From a virus, in IMG/VR virus record IMGVR_UViG_3300032092_000213, positions 1 through 25,662 of that record: 25,662 bases of DNA; one strand, 5' to 3'. Below the pieces are notes generated by a model that searched no databases, was not told the DNA's origin, and saw nothing but the letters and a program-made list of their open reading frames with translations. A program made the position numbers and the translations under genes. Below, piece by piece: positions 1 to 5,604 of this stretch. Each line of letters starts with the position of its first letter. The first letter of the stretch is position 1.

Positions 1-1
1 T

Positions 2-175
2 GAAACTGTATTGCCTGATTTAATTGGTGAATGGAAGAACAATGAAAGCGATGAGACCATATACAAATCGTTGTCGATGGGTGATATGTTGCCCACTCTT
101 GTTAAAGCCATCCAAGAACAACAAGCCTTAATCACAGCCCTGACAGCACGAATCACAGCATTGGAAACACCATGA
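2..175 (+). CDS. Tail fibre-like protein, C-terminal fragment (5' end outside window)
   Basis: The window opens inside a gene whose last 57 codons are read in frame 2 up to a TGA. The end of the protein reads as a short globular part followed by a helical tail with the pattern LPTLVKAIQEQQ and a repeat of TALTARI/TALE type. This ending is typical of phage tail fibres whose C-terminus is an S74-type intramolecular chaperone or trimeric coiled coil; such tails assist trimerisation of receptor-binding fibres. The catalytic part of any S74 domain is outside the window, so self-cleavage cannot be judged. The stop overlaps the next start (ATGA). Position just before a lysis cassette fits a fibre gene at the end of a tail module. 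The role is inferred from a short fragment. Confidence 0.6.
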   Translation, partial: ETVLPDLIGEWKNNESDETIYKSLSMGDMLPTLVKAIQEQQALITALTARITALETP

Positions 176-327
176 ACGAAATCAAACTCTCAACCAACTT
201 GGTAAATGCCATCCTGCAATACCTTGGAACACGCCCATACACTGAAGTGTTTCAGGTCATAGAGGCAATCCAAAAAGAAGCGAAGAAACAAAATGAAGCT
301 ATTCAAACTTCCGACGACTCTCTCTAA
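172..327 (+). CDS. Small conserved phage protein, unknown function (51 aa)
   Basis: A 51-codon ORF starts in an ATGA overlap with the fibre gene and ends in TAA inside the next gene, so it is tightly embedded in the operon. The protein begins MNEIKLSTNLVNAILQYLG and continues as one or two amphipathic helices with a Lys/Glu-rich second half. I recall similar small proteins in phage tail/lysis regions, but none with a known role. No signal peptide, membrane helix or metal site is visible. It may be translated by coupling to the fibre gene. The coding call rests on overlap with both neighbours and a plausible composition; function is unknown. Confidence 0.6.
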   Translation: MNEIKLSTNLVNAILQYLGTRPYTEVFQVIEAIQKEAKKQNEAIQTSDDSL

Positions 328-505
328 TGGCGTCATAGAGCCGGCACACGAAATTGAAATCGTGTGCGCAAGCTGTGGCTACGACCTGGACGAGGCAGAG
401 CTCGAGGCGGACACCTGCTCTGATTGCAATACTCCCCTTGACCTCAAGAAGAGCACCTCTATCCAGGTCACAACCATCCCAGCCGCTTCTGGCTCCACCA
501 TGTAA
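293..505 (+). CDS. Small zinc-ribbon protein (70 aa)
   Basis: The 70-residue product has two CxxC knuckles, C25-A-S-C28 and C42-S-D-C45, separated by an acidic helix. This is the layout of a rubredoxin-like or zinc-ribbon fold binding one Zn ion. The ends are short and flexible, with a Ser/Thr-rich tail. The ATG lies 35 nt inside the preceding gene, preceded by a purine-rich but weak ribosome site, suggesting translational coupling. The stop is ATG-TAA and abuts the next gene. Zinc ribbons of this size in phages can act in protein-protein or nucleic acid binding, but nothing in the sequence picks one. The fold is a fair inference from the four cysteines; the function is unknown. Confidence 0.65.
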   Translation: MKLFKLPTTLSNGVIEPAHEIEIVCASCGYDLDEAELEADTCSDCNTPLDLKKSTSIQVTTIPAASGSTM

Positions 506-519
506 ATGAGCACGCGCAT

Positions 520-1194
520 GTGGACCCACTCAGCATCCTCTTTGCAGCCAATGCTTGTGTCGCCGCTATTAAGCAGGGATGCAAGCTATACAAAGACGCT
601 AAAACGTCTTTCATGGAAGTCAAAAAGACTGTTGATGAAGTTGTCTCGGATGCCAGGGCAGTCAGAAGTTTCTGGCAAAAGCTCTTTGGAACAGGCCCCA
701 AGCCAGCCTCCCAAGCCAAGTCTGTGGCGAAAAAGAAGGAAGCCTACGTTGCCGTTGACGAAACCCAAGTCATGTCGGACATCGTTACGCAGCTTACAAA
801 ACTTTTCAGGCTTGAGGAACAGTTAGCAACTCACATTCGAGAGGAAGAAGAGAAGAGTCGTAACGTATACGACCCTGATGCCAACTTAATGGAAGCTGCC
901 CTGCAACGTGTATTGGCGCAGCAGCAGATGGCGGAGTTGATAGTGACAGTAAGGGAAACGATGGTGTACCAGTCCCCACCTGAGTTGGGTGCGCTGTACA
1001 GCAAAGTGTTTGAGATGCGAGATGTCATCAGGGCAGAACAAGACAAAGCAAGGAAGAAACGGGATGATGAGTCATGGCAACGCAAGGAGGAAGAGCGGCT
1101 TCTAAGGGAAAGGCAGGCGTATCTGCTGGCGACTTTCCTATTCCTCCTATATATGTGGTTGCTCCTCGGCCTCTTGCACAGGATTGGGAAGTAG
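520..1194 (+). CDS. C-terminally membrane-anchored phage protein upstream of holin (224 aa)
   Basis: The protein has a hydrophobic N-terminal segment (residues 4-17), a long charged, helix-rich middle with likely coiled coil around residues 90-200 (runs of Glu/Arg/Lys), and a single strong transmembrane helix at about residues 200-219 followed by a short basic tail. That is a tail-anchored topology. Its place immediately before the small membrane protein, holin and endolysin suggests a link to lysis or to the host envelope, but I do not recognise the family. The start used is GTG at 520. The frame stays open upstream to 442 but offers no other canonical start, and the ribosome site is weak, so initiation may be coupled to the stop at 503-505. 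The function is unknown. Confidence 0.6.
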   Translation: MDPLSILFAANACVAAIKQGCKLYKDAKTSFMEVKKTVDEVVSDARAVRSFWQKLFGTGPKPASQAKSVAKKKEAYVAVDETQVMSDIVTQLTKLFRLEEQLATHIREEEEKSRNVYDPDANLMEAALQRVLAQQQMAELIVTVRETMVYQSPPELGALYSKVFEMRDVIRAEQDKARKKRDDESWQRKEEERLLRERQAYLLATFLFLLYMWLLLGLLHRIGK

Positions 1195-1196
1195 TT

Positions 1197-1379
1197 ATGG
1201 GATGGATAGCAGCATGTGTACTGGTTGTGTTTTTGCTTCCCTTGCTTGGAATGCTGTACATGGATGTACTGCAAACCAAAAAGGAAGCCCAAGCGCAGGT
1301 TGAAAAGATGGAAAAATTGCGTAGACAAGTCGAAAAGGAAAAAAGAGATGATTCCAATAGTCGCATCCCTCCTCGGTAG
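1197..1379 (+). CDS. Small membrane/coiled-coil protein, spanin (Rz-like) candidate (60 aa)
   Basis: Starting at ATG 1197, two bases after the previous stop, the 60-residue product has an N-terminal transmembrane helix (about residues 3-22, WIAACVLVVFLLPLLGMLY) and then a highly charged coiled-coil segment rich in Glu, Lys and Gln. This N-in helix plus periplasmic coiled coil is the layout of inner-membrane spanins and other small lysis accessories. It overlaps the holin start by 32 nt. An in-frame ATG at 1074 would add 41 residues, but these overlap the end of the upstream gene and look less natural, so 1197 is preferred. No lipobox partner (o-spanin) is visible embedded or downstream, so the spanin role is only a candidate. 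Confidence 0.55.
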   Translation: MGWIAACVLVVFLLPLLGMLYMDVLQTKKEAQAQVEKMEKLRRQVEKEKRDDSNSRIPPR

Positions 1380-1860
1380 CCTGGCCGAAAACGGCCTTGG
1401 GCTGCTCTCCAGTGCCATCCAAGCCAAAGGCAAAGAGATGGTTGAGAAAACACTTGGTGTAAAGATTCCTGACGACCCAACACCTGAAGATGTGAGCAAG
1501 CTGCGCCAGCTTCAGTTTGAGCATGAAGAGCGCCTGTTGGAACTGGGTATTGAGAAAGCCAAGATGGAGTTGGCTGAACTTCAATTGTTTGCGGATGCCG
1601 CCAAGAACGAGGATGACAACGTCACAGACCGCTGGAAATCGGATATGAACAGTGATTCTTGGCTATCCAAGAACATTCGTCCCATGAGCTTGATTGCCAT
1701 CTTTTCAGGTTACTTTCTGTTTGCCATGATGTCTGCCTTTGGCTATAACGCCAACGAGTCTTATGTATCCCTGCTTGGGCAGTGGGGCATGTTGATTATG
1801 GGCGCTTACTTTGGCGGCAGAACCATTGAAAAATTAGCCGAAATGAAAGGCAGAAAATGA
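1348..1860 (+). CDS. Holin, 3TM (GTA-type holin) family (170 aa)
   Basis: From ATG 1348, preceded by a purine-rich GGAAAAAAGAG, the product has 170 residues. It starts with a hydrophobic/amphipathic segment (MIPIVASLLGSLAENGLG), has a long charged helical middle, then two transmembrane helices near the C-terminus, the second followed by GAYFGGRTIEKL. The GxYFGGRxxEK signature and the 'NIRPMSLI' lead-in match what I know of the phage/GTA 3TM holin family. Holins accumulate in the inner membrane and open it at a set time, releasing or activating the endolysin. The neighbour downstream is an M15 peptidase that starts in an ATGA overlap, a classic holin-endolysin pair. The longer ORF upstream of 1348 is an out-of-operon extension and is not used. 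Confidence 0.82.
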   Translation: MIPIVASLLGSLAENGLGLLSSAIQAKGKEMVEKTLGVKIPDDPTPEDVSKLRQLQFEHEERLLELGIEKAKMELAELQLFADAAKNEDDNVTDRWKSDMNSDSWLSKNIRPMSLIAIFSGYFLFAMMSAFGYNANESYVSLLGQWGMLIMGAYFGGRTIEKLAEMKGRK

Positions 1861-2198
1861 GTTTAAGTACCGAACAAGCCGCGTTTTTGCTGGACATGTG
1901 CAAGCTAATCCAGTACGCTACAGACCAGGGATTCGTGGTGACCGGCGGGGAACTTGCCCGTACCCCCGAACAGCAAGCCATTTATTTCAAGACGGGGCGT
2001 TCCAAGACAATGAATTCCATCCATCTAAAGCGCTGCGCCATAGACTTGAACTTCTTCAAGGACGGAAAAATCATCTGGGACAAAGGCGTCCTTGCGCCAT
2101 TGGGCGCTTACTGGGAGACCTTGCATCCAAAGAACCGTTGGGGTGGCAACTTTAAGTCCCTTGTTGATTGCCCTCACTTTGAAAGAAATGTAGGCTGA
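1857..2198 (+). CDS. Endolysin, M15-family peptidase (VanY/L-Ala-D-Glu type; 113 aa)
   Basis: The 113-residue protein carries the M15 zinc-peptidase residues: S54-I-H56 with D63 (SxHxxxxAxD pattern) and a second D104-x-x-H107-F-E near the C-terminus. H56, D63 and H107 would bind Zn, and the region before H107 supplies the catalytic acid. Such small phage M15 enzymes cut peptide cross-links or stem peptides in peptidoglycan and serve as endolysins. There is no signal peptide, so it should depend on the holin gene just upstream, with which it overlaps by ATGA. The length is close to that of compact single-domain phage M15C enzymes, with no cell-wall-binding domain. The choice between carboxypeptidase and L-alanyl-D-glutamate endopeptidase cannot be made from sequence by eye. 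Confidence 0.85.
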   Translation: MSLSTEQAAFLLDMCKLIQYATDQGFVVTGGELARTPEQQAIYFKTGRSKTMNSIHLKRCAIDLNFFKDGKIIWDKGVLAPLGAYWETLHPKNRWGGNFKSLVDCPHFERNVG

Positions 2199-2199
2199 G

Positions 2200-2391
2200 A
2201 TGAAGGCAAAACCCAAAAAATCCACTGTTAACGCTGCGGGCAACTACACAAAGCCTACTCTGCGCAAGAAGATCGTGTCTCAGGTAAAAGCCGCCGCGAC
2301 ACAAGGCACAGGCGCGGGAGAGTGGTCGGCCAGGAAAGCCCAGCTTGTGGCTAAGAAGTACAAGGCGGCGGGCGGAGGCTACCGAGATTGA
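2200..2391 (+). CDS. Small Lys-rich conserved phage protein (63 aa)
   Basis: A 63-residue, strongly basic protein starts one base after the endolysin stop. Its core pattern KPTLRKKIVSQVKAA followed by GEWSARKAQLVAKKYKAAGGG is one I recognise as a recurrent small phage protein of unknown role, found near structural and lysis genes. The sequence suggests two basic helices joined by a Gly-rich turn. No membrane segment or metal site is seen. The composition would suit nucleic acid binding or a minor virion component packed with DNA; that is inference. The stop overlaps the TTG start of the next gene. Confidence 0.65.
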   Translation: MKAKPKKSTVNAAGNYTKPTLRKKIVSQVKAAATQGTGAGEWSARKAQLVAKKYKAAGGGYRD

Positions 2392-2621
2392 AAGCTCCAC
2401 AGAAATCTCTAAAAGACTGGGGTGACCAAAAATGGCGCACTAAGTCGGGGAAGCCTTCGTCAAAAACAGGGGAGAGGTATCTCCCTGAGGCAGCTATCAA
2501 GTCTTTGTCTCCTGCGGAATATGCAGCTACGACCAAGGCCAAGCGCAAGGGCAAGGCGGCAGGAAAGCAGTTTGTAGCTCAACCAAAGAAGATTGCAAAG
2601 AAAACAGCAGGATTTAGATAA
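2388..2621 (+). CDS. Small basic protein, DUF5872-like (77 aa)
   Basis: This 77-residue protein begins with TTG in a TTGA overlap with the previous stop. It contains the pattern SLKDWGDQKWRTKSGKPSS, then TGERYLPEAAIKSLSPAEYA and a Lys-rich tail GKQFVAQPKKIAKKT. The 'KW.TKSGKPS ... GERYLP.AA...LS..EYAATT..KR' order is what I associate with DUF5872, a family of unknown function common in phages. It is extremely basic, so it may bind DNA or a nucleic-acid-rich partner in the particle. Its genetic neighbours are the endolysin upstream and the tail/connector gene 3 nt downstream. The function is not known. Confidence 0.65.
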   Translation: MKAPQKSLKDWGDQKWRTKSGKPSSKTGERYLPEAAIKSLSPAEYAATTKAKRKGKAAGKQFVAQPKKIAKKTAGFR

Positions 2622-2624
2622 GCC

Positions 2625-4478
2625 ATGGCACTCGCACGAATTGTTCTCAAACCTGGTGTAGACAAACAAAACACCGAGTACGGCGCGGAAGGCGGCTGGA
2701 TTGACTCGGACTACGTGCGCTTTCGCTATGGCCTGCCTGAGAAGATAGGCGGTTGGACACAGTTTAGTGAGACCGCTGCCTACTTAGTTGGCATGGTCAG
2801 TGAGATATACACCTGGAATGGTTTAGATGGTTCGCCCTACATGATCGTGGGCACCAACAGGAAACTGTATGCTCTGTATGGAGCCTTGTGGGGGGACATC
2901 ACGCCTATTCGTAGAACTGCCACAGGCGTTACCTTTGATACAAATAACACTTCAACCACCGTCACAGTGAACGATACGGCACATGGCTGTATCGTTGGGG
3001 ACTTCGTTACGTTCTCAAACGTCACAGGAAATCCGGGAGGCATCTCCAACGCCAGTCTGACAGGCGAGTTTGAGATTCAGTTGATTACAAACGCCAACGA
3101 GTACACCATCCTCTCTCCGGCTGCTGCCACGTCCACGGTTAACGCCGCAGGCACTGCGGATGCTGCATACCAGATCAACGTCGGCACGGCCGTTAGCGCC
3201 GTTGACTACGGCTGGGGCGTGGGCACGTGGGGCGCGAGCACCTGGGGAACACCAAGGCCCTCCTCTACTTCTGTGACCCTTGATTCGAGAGTCTGGCAGT
3301 TTGATAATTTTGGCGAGGACGTTGTATGCCAGATTGCAAACGGCGCTATCTATTTGTTTGATACAAGCGCAGGTATTACCACACGTGCTACGGCCATCGC
3401 AGGCGCTCCAACAAAGAACACCTATGCGGTTGTGTCTACCCCAGACAGACACTTGGTGTGCTTTGGCACGGAGTCCACGATTGGCACCCCGTCCACACAG
3501 GACCCCATGTTTGTTCGCTTCTCCAATCAGGAGGACATTAACAGCTTTGTTGAGAGTGCGACGAACACGGCCGGCGGACAACGGCTCACGGACGGCAACC
3601 ACATTGTTTCTGCTGTTCGCTCCAGAGGTCAGATTTTGATATGGACAGACAGTGCTTTGCATGGTATGCAGTACATCGGTCCTCCTTACACTTTTGGCTT
3701 TCAGCAACTAGGCTCTAACTGCGGCCTGATCGGTCCGCATGCCTCTGCTGACGTCAACGGCGTTGCGTTTTGGATGGACAAAGACGCCTTCTTCATGTTC
3801 GACGGAACTGTTAAAAAGCTCGCCTGTACTGTTCAGGATTACGTCTTCAAAGACATCAACGTTGTCCAAAACGCCAAGGTACACATTGGCGTCAACACTC
3901 AGTTTAATGAGGTCACCTGGTGGTATTGCTCGTTCACTGCTGACTACATTGATCGGTTTGTGACGTACAACTACTTAGAGAATGTCTGGTCCGTGGGCAG
4001 CATGCCTCGTACCGCGTGGACAGACTCGGGAACGTACAGCAACCCGACTGCGTCCGAATACTTCCCCGACAGCACCGCCGCCACGATTACCACAATCAAT
4101 GGCCTGACCGCTGGTCGCTCACTGATATACAACCAGGAAGATGGAAAGAACGGCAATGGATCGGCCATTACCGCTTACATCAAGTCTGGTTACTTTGACA
4201 TTGGCGATGGCGACCAGATGCTGTTCATGAAGCGATTCATCCCTGACTTCAAGAACCAAGAGGGCAACCTGACTGTTCACTTGTTGTTGCGTCCCTACCC
4301 TCAGGCCAGTGCGAGTCCCAGTTCTTTGGACCCGTACATCATTACCCCAAGCACGCAAAAGGTGGACACTCGCGCGCGCGGAAGACAGATCAGCTTGCGC
4401 ATTGAGAGCAACGAGGTAGATACCAATTGGCGTTATGGAACGTTGCGCGTTGACATCCAACCGGATGGATTGAGATGA
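2625..4478 (+). CDS. Virion structural protein, tail/connector-type beta-rich protein (617 aa)
   Basis: This 617-residue protein opens with PGVDKQNTEYGAEGGWIDSDYVRFRYGLPEKIGGW, recalling large structural proteins of podovirus-like environmental phages and, distantly, P22 gp10-type head-tail stabilisation proteins (names from memory). Residues roughly 100-190 form an inserted Ser/Thr/Val-rich beta domain with a HGCIVGDFVTFS segment, followed by a Trp-Gly stretch (YGWGVGTWGASTWG). The rest alternates short beta strands with aromatic-Gly turns, as in a beta-propeller. It has six cysteines, unlike the block that starts at 5605. It is followed by ATGA overlap with another structural gene. Structural identity is fairly safe; the exact place in the tail (stopper, nozzle or adaptor) is inference. 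Confidence 0.7.
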   Translation: MALARIVLKPGVDKQNTEYGAEGGWIDSDYVRFRYGLPEKIGGWTQFSETAAYLVGMVSEIYTWNGLDGSPYMIVGTNRKLYALYGALWGDITPIRRTATGVTFDTNNTSTTVTVNDTAHGCIVGDFVTFSNVTGNPGGISNASLTGEFEIQLITNANEYTILSPAAATSTVNAAGTADAAYQINVGTAVSAVDYGWGVGTWGASTWGTPRPSSTSVTLDSRVWQFDNFGEDVVCQIANGAIYLFDTSAGITTRATAIAGAPTKNTYAVVSTPDRHLVCFGTESTIGTPSTQDPMFVRFSNQEDINSFVESATNTAGGQRLTDGNHIVSAVRSRGQILIWTDSALHGMQYIGPPYTFGFQQLGSNCGLIGPHASADVNGVAFWMDKDAFFMFDGTVKKLACTVQDYVFKDINVVQNAKVHIGVNTQFNEVTWWYCSFTADYIDRFVTYNYLENVWSVGSMPRTAWTDSGTYSNPTASEYFPDSTAATITTINGLTAGRSLIYNQEDGKNGNGSAITAYIKSGYFDIGDGDQMLFMKRFIPDFKNQEGNLTVHLLLRPYPQASASPSSLDPYIITPSTQKVDTRARGRQISLRIESNEVDTNWRYGTLRVDIQPDGLR

Positions 4479-5182
4479 GTAAGATCACCAACGTTCGACT
4501 GCCCAACGCATCACCTGACTATGATGCGTCGCAGTTCAACCAACTGGTGCGATCCCTTGAGCAGGTTATTCTTCAACTCAACAACACGTATACACCTGTC
4601 ACCAGTGAAAATACTGCCGGTACTGCAACATGGATGGCCATGAACAGCGGAGCGGGAGGCGGGTTTGCTGGCGGTATTCGTGGGTTTCAAAACAGCAACG
4701 GCATCATCTTGCCTCAGGCAATGATGATCTCGGACCAGGACCAGACAAACGCCAGTATTACAGCGGAGAACCTGCTTACGTTTGCCCCCGCGTTCTCCAA
4801 CGGCATCAGCGTGGAGAGCGGCTCACGGATCAAGGTTCCCTGCGCGGGCCAGTACCTGGTAACATTTACCTTGCAGGTGACAAACCGCAGCAATACAGCG
4901 GGTGAGTTTGAGGTGTGGGCCAAGGACACCGGGGTCAACTACCCCTTAAGTAACACGCGCTTTGACGTTCCTGCCCGTAAAAGCGCCAGTATTTGGTCCC
5001 ACATAGTTCCAGCGATTACTGGTATTTTCACTGTAGATGATCCTACCAACGATTATTTAGAGGTTGCCTGGTGGTCAGACAACCTTGACATCTATTTGGA
5101 GCACTATGCCGCTGGCACGAGCCCCACGCGCCCTGCCATTCCATCAGTGATTCTTACCATCAACTTTGTATCGGCAAACTGA
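4475..5182 (+). CDS. Putative virion decoration/tail protein, beta-sandwich type (235 aa)
   Basis: The 235-residue protein starts in an ATGA overlap with the previous gene. The N-terminal 50 residues are helical and polar and could be an anchoring segment (FNQLVRSLEQVILQLNNTY). The remainder is rich in short beta strands, including KVPCAGQYLVTFTLQVTNRS and a C-terminal LEVAWWSDNLDIYLEHYA, resembling jelly-roll or C1q/TNF-like heads found in phage fibres and decoration proteins. No catalytic motif is seen. Together with the 110-residue gene after it, it sits between the connector-type protein and the internal-virion block, a usual location for minor tail components. The fold call is by eye only. 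Confidence 0.55.
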   Translation: MSKITNVRLPNASPDYDASQFNQLVRSLEQVILQLNNTYTPVTSENTAGTATWMAMNSGAGGGFAGGIRGFQNSNGIILPQAMMISDQDQTNASITAENLLTFAPAFSNGISVESGSRIKVPCAGQYLVTFTLQVTNRSNTAGEFEVWAKDTGVNYPLSNTRFDVPARKSASIWSHIVPAITGIFTVDDPTNDYLEVAWWSDNLDIYLEHYAAGTSPTRPAIPSVILTINFVSAN

Positions 5183-5184
5183 TC

Positions 5185-5517
5185 ATGGCAAATAAATACT
5201 TTCGAAAATTCCTGACCCCAGCGGCTGCGACTGAGACCACGATTTACACCGCGCCAGCCGCCAATACGGCGGTGCTTTCGTCCTTGCGGGTGACAAACAG
5301 AAACGCCTCCACAACAGCCCTGACGGTCAACGTTTACCCGCTTGGCGCAGCCACTGCGTACTGTTTGCTGAAGGGCTATGCACTGCCAACGAACCAGACT
5401 TTGGATGTCTTGAGCGGGGTGCCTTGCATATTGGAGGCAACCGACGTGATTAAAGTCACCAGTTCACTGGCGACCGTTGACTTTTACCTGTCCTATTTAG
5501 AGATGGACAGGAACTAG
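5185..5517 (+). CDS. Small beta-rich structural protein (110 aa)
   Basis: The 110-residue product has the look of one compact beta-sandwich: TIYTAPAANTAVLSSLRVTN, then ALTVNVYPLGA, then a DVIKVTSSLATVDFYLSYLE end. The pattern of an 'Y.AP..T..V..l.v.N' strand pair is common in small phage proteins encoded next to tail fibres, perhaps decoration or fibre-adaptor subunits; I cannot name a family. It begins 2 nt after the previous stop, so it is in the same operon. Its last codons overlap the -35 box of a candidate promoter at 5504-5533. No membrane segment or signal peptide is present. Confidence 0.6.
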   Translation: MANKYFRKFLTPAAATETTIYTAPAANTAVLSSLRVTNRNASTTALTVNVYPLGAATAYCLLKGYALPTNQTLDVLSGVPCILEATDVIKVTSSLATVDFYLSYLEMDRN

Positions 5518-5533
5518 GGAAATGCGACATAAT
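5504..5533 (+). promoter_or_regulatory. Candidate sigma70-like promoter before internal-virion genes
   Basis: TGGACA at 5504-5509 (5 of 6 to TTGACA) is followed after 18 bp by CATAAT at 5528-5533 (5 of 6 to TATAAT). The -35 lies in the last codons of the 110-residue gene, and the start point would be near 5540, giving a leader of about 65 nt before ATG 5605. It would add transcription of the four large proteins. Support is only consensus match and location. Confidence 0.45.
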
Positions 5534-5602
5534 TACAGCCATATTCGCGTCCTTTCCCGACGCGCGGCCCATGGGGCCTTTGGCATCAACTGGAAAGGAT
5601 AA
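5522..5602 (+). CDS. Possible 26-residue micro-ORF filling the intergenic gap
   Basis: An ATG 4 nt after the previous stop opens 26 codons that end in TAA 2 nt before the next start, so it fits the gap exactly. The peptide starts MRHNYSHIRVLSRRAAHGAF and is basic and aromatic. An AGGGA lies close upstream but with short spacing. The same bases also carry a promoter -10 and two hairpins, so the ORF could be accidental. A third reading is a coupling ORF that carries ribosomes across the gap. Weak evidence for a protein of its own. Confidence 0.25.
   Translation: MRHNYSHIRVLSRRAAHGAFGINWKG
5546..5578 (+). other. Two tandem RNA hairpins in the leader of the 775-aa gene
   Basis: CGCGTC (5546-5551) pairs with GACGCG (5559-5564) around a 7-nt loop, and GGCCC (5566-5570) pairs with GGGCC (5574-5578) around a 3-nt loop. 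They are one base apart and are followed by a spacer with AAAGGA before ATG 5605. No T-run follows, so they are not intrinsic terminators. They may be an RNA stability or processing element in the leader, or chance GC-rich pairing. Confidence 0.4.
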
Positions 5603-5604
5603 TC

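Noticed and set aside
214-243. A third copy of the promoter motif (CTGCAA, 18 bp, TACACT)
   Set aside because: It is inside a coding region, the spacer is one longer, and there is no AAGGAG at the matching distance.
1074-1196. Longer start for the 60-residue membrane protein
   Set aside because: The 41 extra residues overlap the end of the upstream gene and would place a soluble stretch before the membrane helix; ATG 1197 fits gene spacing.
3015-3707. Minus-strand 230-codon ORF
   Set aside because: It lies wholly inside the well-supported 617-residue structural gene and its translation has no coherent domain pattern.
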